The notes under the pieces are model-generated. The model made no database searches. It saw nothing but the letters and a program-made list of their open reading frames with translations, and was not told where the DNA came from. Below, piece after piece: positions 60,313 to 64,000 of a stretch of 64,000 nt of DNA. The stretch is from positions 1 to 64,000 of the forward strand of contig JAFYSH010000011.1 of NCBI GenBank assembly GCA_017546605.1, given 5' to 3'. Position 1 is the first letter of the stretch. Each line of letters starts with the position of its first letter. The stretch comes from Bacteroidales bacterium. Lineage in GTDB: Bacteria; Bacteroidota; Bacteroidia; Bacteroidales; UBA932. A program made the position numbers and the translations under genes.

Positions 60313-62580
60313 ATGGGAAAGATCGCAAAATCAGAAGTTGCCCGGTTGTTCTCTGAACAGCTGGAGCAATGGACTCAAGCCCGGGATAACTACCGGGCTT
60401 TGGAGCAAGTAGAGCAAAGGTCTTTGGTAGTCAATGGGTTGGAGGTTGTTGTGCAATTCAATCCGGCTCGGATTGTTTCCTCCGGAGCGAAAGTTGATGC
60501 CAAAACGATTCAGACCCGAAAATGTTTTTTGTGTGAACAGAATCGTCCCGAGGTACAGTGGGGTGTTGACTTTGAAAGTACGGGCGGACGAAAGTATCAG
60601 GTGCTGTTGAATCCGTTCCCGATTTTTCCGAAACACTTGACGATCCCGGATGTGAATCATACAGACCAACGGATAGCAGGTCGTATTTCGGATATGTTGG
60701 AGCTCGCAGAAGAGCTGGATGATTTTGTATTGTTTTACAATGGTCCCAAGTGTGGTGCATCCGCTCCGGATCACATGCACTTCCAAGCAGGAAATAAGGG
60801 CTTCCTCCCGATTGAAACTCGGTTGGCGGAGATTCCCCGTCGGGACTTTCTGGTAACGGCTTCAACACGTCTTTCCTTGTTGGAATCTTTCTTGCCGGGA
60901 TGTTTTGTGATTGAAACCCGTATCAAGGAAGAAGCAGAGTATTATTTTGGCGAATTGTACCGTCATCTTCCGCTCAGAGAAGAAGAGACGGAACCGATGA
61001 TGAACCTTTTGTGTTGGTATTCGGAGGGCTATTACCGTTTGTTGGTATTGACACGTTGTCAACATCGACCGAGTTGTTATTTTGCAGAAGGGGATGCCAA
61101 CATTTTGCTGAGTCCGGCTTCTGTTGACTTGGGAGGTGTCTTCATCACCCCCTTGCCGAAAGATTTTGAGAAGATTACGGCTGCTGATCTGGAACAGATC
61201 TTGTCAGAAGTGTGCACCAATCAGGCGGGGCAAGAAGCATTGTATGCTGCAATTCAATCGGATTTTCGCCGCTATCAACCAGTGGTAACTGTTGGTGTGA
61301 TGCACGAACCGCAGCTGCGCGTGGATTTTTATGGCAACTATCTGTGTGAAGGGGATGTTTGTCACGGAGAAGAAGAATTCCGCTGTGAAGAGGGACAGAT
61401 TTTATGGCGGGGCAACCGCTATCCGGAATTGTTTTTTAAAGCGCTCCAACCCGAAGATACGTTCTGCTTGAAAGATGTTACCATTGGAGTGAACTTCCAT
61501 TGGGAACGTAAGGAAGATCAGAAATTTGCAGGGGATTTGAAGGTAATTGTTGAGGATGGGGCCCTGACGGCTGTCAACTGCATCGGAGTGGAAGACTATC
61601 TGTTGAGTGTTATTTCATCTGAAATGAGTGCAACTGCTTCGGAGAACCTCTTGAAAGCGCATGCCGTGATTTCGCGTTCATGGCTTTTGGCCCAATTGAC
61701 TAAAAATCGGGCTTTGGAGGAAACCCAAACGGCCTATTGCAGTTGCCAGGAGGATGATCATCAGCGGATCAAATGGTATGATCGGGAAGATCATGTCCAT
61801 TTTGATGTTTGTGCCGATGATCATTGCCAACACTACCAAGGCTTGACACGTGCTTCTACCGAGCAAGTGCGCAAAGCCATCGATGCCACTTGGGGACAGT
61901 TGTTGATGGATGGGGACAAAATCTGTGATGCGCGATTCTCCAAATGTTGCGGTGGCGTGTTTGAGGAGTTCCAAAATTGTTGGGAGCCGGTAAAACACAG
62001 CTACTTGGTCAAAGTAAGAGATAGCCAGCATTCGCAGGATATTCCGGACTTGACAGTGGAAGAAAATGCGCATGCATGGATTTTAGGATCTCCGGAGGCA
62101 TTCTGCAATACATCCGACCAGCATATTTTGAGCCAGGTGCTCAACAACTACGACCAGGAAACGGTGAATTTCTACCGTTGGGAACAAGCTTACGATCAAA
62201 AAGAGTTGTCGGAATTGATTCACCGTCGCAGCGGTATTGATTTCGGGGATATTCTGGACTTGGTGCCCGTGCAGCGCGGAACCAGTGGCCGTCTTGTTCA
62301 ACTCAAGATTGTGGGTAGCAAGAAAACGATGATCCTTGGTAAGGAATTGGAGATCCGACGTACGCTTTCTACCTCTCACTTGTATAGCTCTGCTTTTGTG
62401 GTGGAAAAACAAGGAGTGCAGGAGGGAGTGCCTGCCCGTTTTGTGCTTCATGGAGCCGGCTGGGGCCACGGAGTGGGCCTTTGCCAAATCGGAGCCGCTG
62501 TGATGGGAGAACAAGGATATACGTATGATCAGATTTTGCTCCATTATTTTGTGGGAGCATCCATTGAACGAAGATATTAA
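60313..62580 (+). CDS. DUF4922 (GalT/HIT-like) domain fused to SpoIID/LytB domain
   Basis: The product is a 755-residue fusion. Residues 1 to about 310 are the DUF4922 domain: RKCFLCEQNRPEVQW (about 71), LNPFPIFPKHLTIPD, CGASAPDHMHFQAGNKG with an H-x-H-x-Q motif (about 153), as in GalT/HIT/Ap4A-phosphorylase-like enzymes. From about 410 to the end is a SpoIID/LytB domain: GVEDYLLSVISSEMSATAS, LKAHAVISRSWLLAQL, HYQGLTRASTEQVRKAIDATWG, SKCCGGVFEEFQN and HGAGWGHGVGLCQIGA. SpoIID proteins cut glycan strands outside the membrane, but here no signal peptide or TM helix exists and cysteines are abundant. It starts 2 bp after the glycosyltransferase gene. The operon context suggests saccharide or muropeptide salvage. 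Confidence 0.87.
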   Translation: MGKIAKSEVARLFSEQLEQWTQARDNYRALEQVEQRSLVVNGLEVVVQFNPARIVSSGAKVDAKTIQTRKCFLCEQNRPEVQWGVDFESTGGRKYQVLLNPFPIFPKHLTIPDVNHTDQRIAGRISDMLELAEELDDFVLFYNGPKCGASAPDHMHFQAGNKGFLPIETRLAEIPRRDFLVTASTRLSLLESFLPGCFVIETRIKEEAEYYFGELYRHLPLREEETEPMMNLLCWYSEGYYRLLVLTRCQHRPSCYFAEGDANILLSPASVDLGGVFITPLPKDFEKITAADLEQILSEVCTNQAGQEALYAAIQSDFRRYQPVVTVGVMHEPQLRVDFYGNYLCEGDVCHGEEEFRCEEGQILWRGNRYPELFFKALQPEDTFCLKDVTIGVNFHWERKEDQKFAGDLKVIVEDGALTAVNCIGVEDYLLSVISSEMSATASENLLKAHAVISRSWLLAQLTKNRALEETQTAYCSCQEDDHQRIKWYDREDHVHFDVCADDHCQHYQGLTRASTEQVRKAIDATWGQLLMDGDKICDARFSKCCGGVFEEFQNCWEPVKHSYLVKVRDSQHSQDIPDLTVEENAHAWILGSPEAFCNTSDQHILSQVLNNYDQETVNFYRWEQAYDQKELSELIHRRSGIDFGDILDLVPVQRGTSGRLVQLKIVGSKKTMILGKELEIRRTLSTSHLYSSAFVVEKQGVQEGVPARFVLHGAGWGHGVGLCQIGAAVMGEQGYTYDQILLHYFVGASIERRY

Positions 62581-62606
62581 CAGACAAATAGGAAATTTTA
62601 GATAGT

Positions 62607-63926
62607 ATGAGTTCGAAAAACAGATCTCCTTGGATGTGGATCCCTACGCTGTACTTTGCGCAGGGGATCCCGTACTTTATTGTTAACACTGTATCGGTAA
62701 TGATGTTCACCAAGATGGGGGTTCCCAATGGTGAGATGGCTTTCTTTACCAGTTTGCTCTACTTGCCCTGGATGATCAAACCCTTCTGGAGTCCTTTTGT
62801 GGATATTATTAAAACCAAAAGATGGTGGACGTTGTCGATGCAAATCTTGATGACCGCTGCTTTCATTTTGTTGACCTTGACTTTGCCGGTGCCGGATGCA
62901 GAACAGATTGCAGCAGGGACAACGCCGATGAGTCTATTTTACATAACTTTGATCCTGTTTGTGATCACGGCTTTTGCCTCGGCTACCCACGATATTGCTG
63001 CGGATGGTTTTTACATGTTGGCTTTGTCGCAAGGGGATCAGGCACAATTTGTCGGCATCCGTTCTACCTTCTACCGCTTATCGTCCATTTTCGGACAAGG
63101 GGTATTGGTGGCGATTGCAGGTATTATTGAGTTGAAATACAACAATATTCCGCTTTCATGGCAGGTTACACTTGGCATTACGGCGATTGTATTTGCCTTG
63201 GTTACGCTCTATCATACATTCGTTGTTCCGAAACCGGACACGGATCGCTCAACCTTGGAAAACAAGGAGGTGACCGTGGGGGCGATTTTTGCCGAGTTCG
63301 GCAGAACTTTCAAGACCTATTTCATGAAGAAGGGTGTTGTGTTGGCAATTGTCTTTATGTTGCTCTATCGTTTGCCCGAAGCTTTCCTGATCAAATTGTG
63401 TATGCCGTTCCTGGTGGCCAAGAAGGAATTGGGAGGATTGGGTATGACCACTGCCGATGTGGGCATTGCTTATGGTACCATTGGGGTGCTTTTCTTGACT
63501 ATCGGAGGCATTCTGGGCGGTATTTATGCTTCTCGGGTGGGGCTTAAGAAGTCCTTGTGGGTGATGGCTGCCTGTATGACCTTGCCTTGTATTACTTTCG
63601 TTTACCTGGCGATCTGCCAACCGGAAAACTTGGCGTTGATTTCTACGGCAATTGCCATTGAACAGTTTGGTTATGGTTTTGGATTTACGGCGTATATGTT
63701 GTACATGATGTATTTCTCGGATGGAGAATTCAAGACCTCGCACTATGCCATCTGTACGGCCTTCATGGCAGCCAGTATGTTGCTGCCAGGTATGGTAGCC
63801 GGCTACATCCAAGAAGCGATCGGTTATGTCAACTTCTTCTGGATGGTTATGCTCTGCTGCTTTGCAACCTTGTTTGTAACCTTCTTTGTGAATAAGACAG
63901 TTAATCCTGAATACGGTAAAAAATAA
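62607..63926 (+). CDS. AmpG/MurT-like MFS permease
   Basis: The 439-residue membrane protein has about 12 TM helices. It starts SPWMWIPTLYFAQGIPYFIVN, the N-terminal hallmark of AmpG-type permeases (family form YFaeGlPy). The loop PWMIKPFWSPFVDIIKTKRWW matches the AmpG loop between TM2 and TM3, and SATHDIAADGFYMLAL matches the conserved DIAxDG motif. AmpG imports anhydromuropeptides; the related MurT of Tannerella imports MurNAc. It lies 26 bp after the DUF4922-SpoIID gene and 3 bp before a lipoprotein gene. The transported compound is inferred to be a cell-wall fragment or amino sugar. Confidence 0.9.
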   Translation: MSSKNRSPWMWIPTLYFAQGIPYFIVNTVSVMMFTKMGVPNGEMAFFTSLLYLPWMIKPFWSPFVDIIKTKRWWTLSMQILMTAAFILLTLTLPVPDAEQIAAGTTPMSLFYITLILFVITAFASATHDIAADGFYMLALSQGDQAQFVGIRSTFYRLSSIFGQGVLVAIAGIIELKYNNIPLSWQVTLGITAIVFALVTLYHTFVVPKPDTDRSTLENKEVTVGAIFAEFGRTFKTYFMKKGVVLAIVFMLLYRLPEAFLIKLCMPFLVAKKELGGLGMTTADVGIAYGTIGVLFLTIGGILGGIYASRVGLKKSLWVMAACMTLPCITFVYLAICQPENLALISTAIAIEQFGYGFGFTAYMLYMMYFSDGEFKTSHYAICTAFMAASMLLPGMVAGYIQEAIGYVNFFWMVMLCCFATLFVTFFVNKTVNPEYGKK

Positions 63927-63929
63927 ATT

Positions 63930-64000
63930 ATGAGAAAGAGTTTTAGAAATATGCTGGCCCTGTTGGCTTGCGCAGTTGTTTTGTCATCTTGTGCAGCAAA
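63930..64000 (+). CDS. Lipoprotein, only the N-terminus inside the window
   Basis: From ATG 63930 (3 bp after the permease stop) 23 codons are visible: a basic start MRKSFRNM, a hydrophobic stretch, and lipobox VVLSSC with Cys21. The frame is open to the window edge. In related Bacteroidota a secreted glycosidase such as NamZ (DUF1343) can follow the AmpG-like gene, but nothing in these 23 residues shows which protein it is. Confidence 0.7.
   Translation, partial: MRKSFRNMLALLACAVVLSSCAA

Noticed and set aside
1..64000. CRISPR arrays, insertion sequences, prophage or integrative elements
   Set aside because: No regularly spaced repeats, transposase, integrase or terminal inverted repeats were seen; gene content is housekeeping-like throughout.

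Overview
The window is ordinary chromosomal DNA of a member of the Bacteroidota, most likely order Bacteroidales. The evidence is family content (Oar-like TonB receptor, DUF4270, DUF4837, DUF3098, BtuG-type lipoprotein, GlsA/GlsB glycine-lipid enzymes, AmpG/MurT-like permease) and about twenty promoters of the Bacteroidota type (-7 box TAnnTTTG, sometimes with TTTG about 19-20 bp upstream). I saw no insertion sequence, prophage, integron, CRISPR array or rRNA. The species cannot be told from the sequence alone. Tryptophanase and arginine deiminase suggest an amino-acid-fermenting anaerobe.

Layout. 1-1.5 kb: the 5' part of a secreted GLUG-type surface protein, cut by the window edge. 1.7-9.2 kb: C69 dipeptidase, a small secreted protein, a PHP phosphatase, a lipoprotein, MutS2, PlsY and the c-di-AMP synthase CdaA. 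9.2-14.8 kb: ComFC and MetK, the latter behind a SAM-II-like riboswitch with a visible terminator/antiterminator, then a divergent Oar-like TonB receptor. 14.8-21.9 kb: YraN, ManC, arginine deiminase, PheS, tRNA-Gly, NfeD/SPFH pair, tryptophanase. 22-23.8 kb: an unrecognised four-helix membrane protein with two CxxC sites, and tRNA-Leu. 23.8-29.3 kb: a complete RND efflux operon. 29.4-36.6 kb: a PurN-hotdog fusion, AcpP, DUF4270/glycogen synthase, FtsX-DUF3098-UppP-LpxH, a small zinc protein, and a short SSB. 36.6-43.3 kb: CysS; BtuG/BtuB behind a cobalamin riboswitch; OsmC; MiaB. 43.3-55 kb: lipoprotein and SPOR protein, GlsA/GlsB, RpoN, Upp, phosphohexomutase, Def, RuvX, M23 peptidase, Dxr, RseP, DUF4837. 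55-58.9 kb: tRNA-Glu, RpsT, RadC, a serine hydrolase, an aldehyde dehydrogenase. 58.9-64 kb: a glycosyltransferase, a DUF4922-SpoIID fusion without export signal, an AmpG-like permease and the start of a lipoprotein gene; this looks like a cell-wall or saccharide salvage operon.

How the parts connect. Envelope building recurs: PlsY, UppP, LpxH, FtsX, M23, glycine lipids, and GDP-mannose supply from ManC plus a phosphohexomutase. Two riboswitches control one-carbon/cofactor metabolism: SAM controls MetK, and B12 controls its own uptake proteins. Convergent neighbours repeatedly overlap at their 3' ends and several divergent promoters lie back to back, so the genome is compact. The observations most worth a second look are the metK riboswitch mechanism, the PurN-hotdog fusion, the cytosolic DUF4922-SpoIID protein in its operon, the unknown membrane protein at 22-23.6 kb, and the candidate leaderless transcripts of miaB, rpoN and ruvX.
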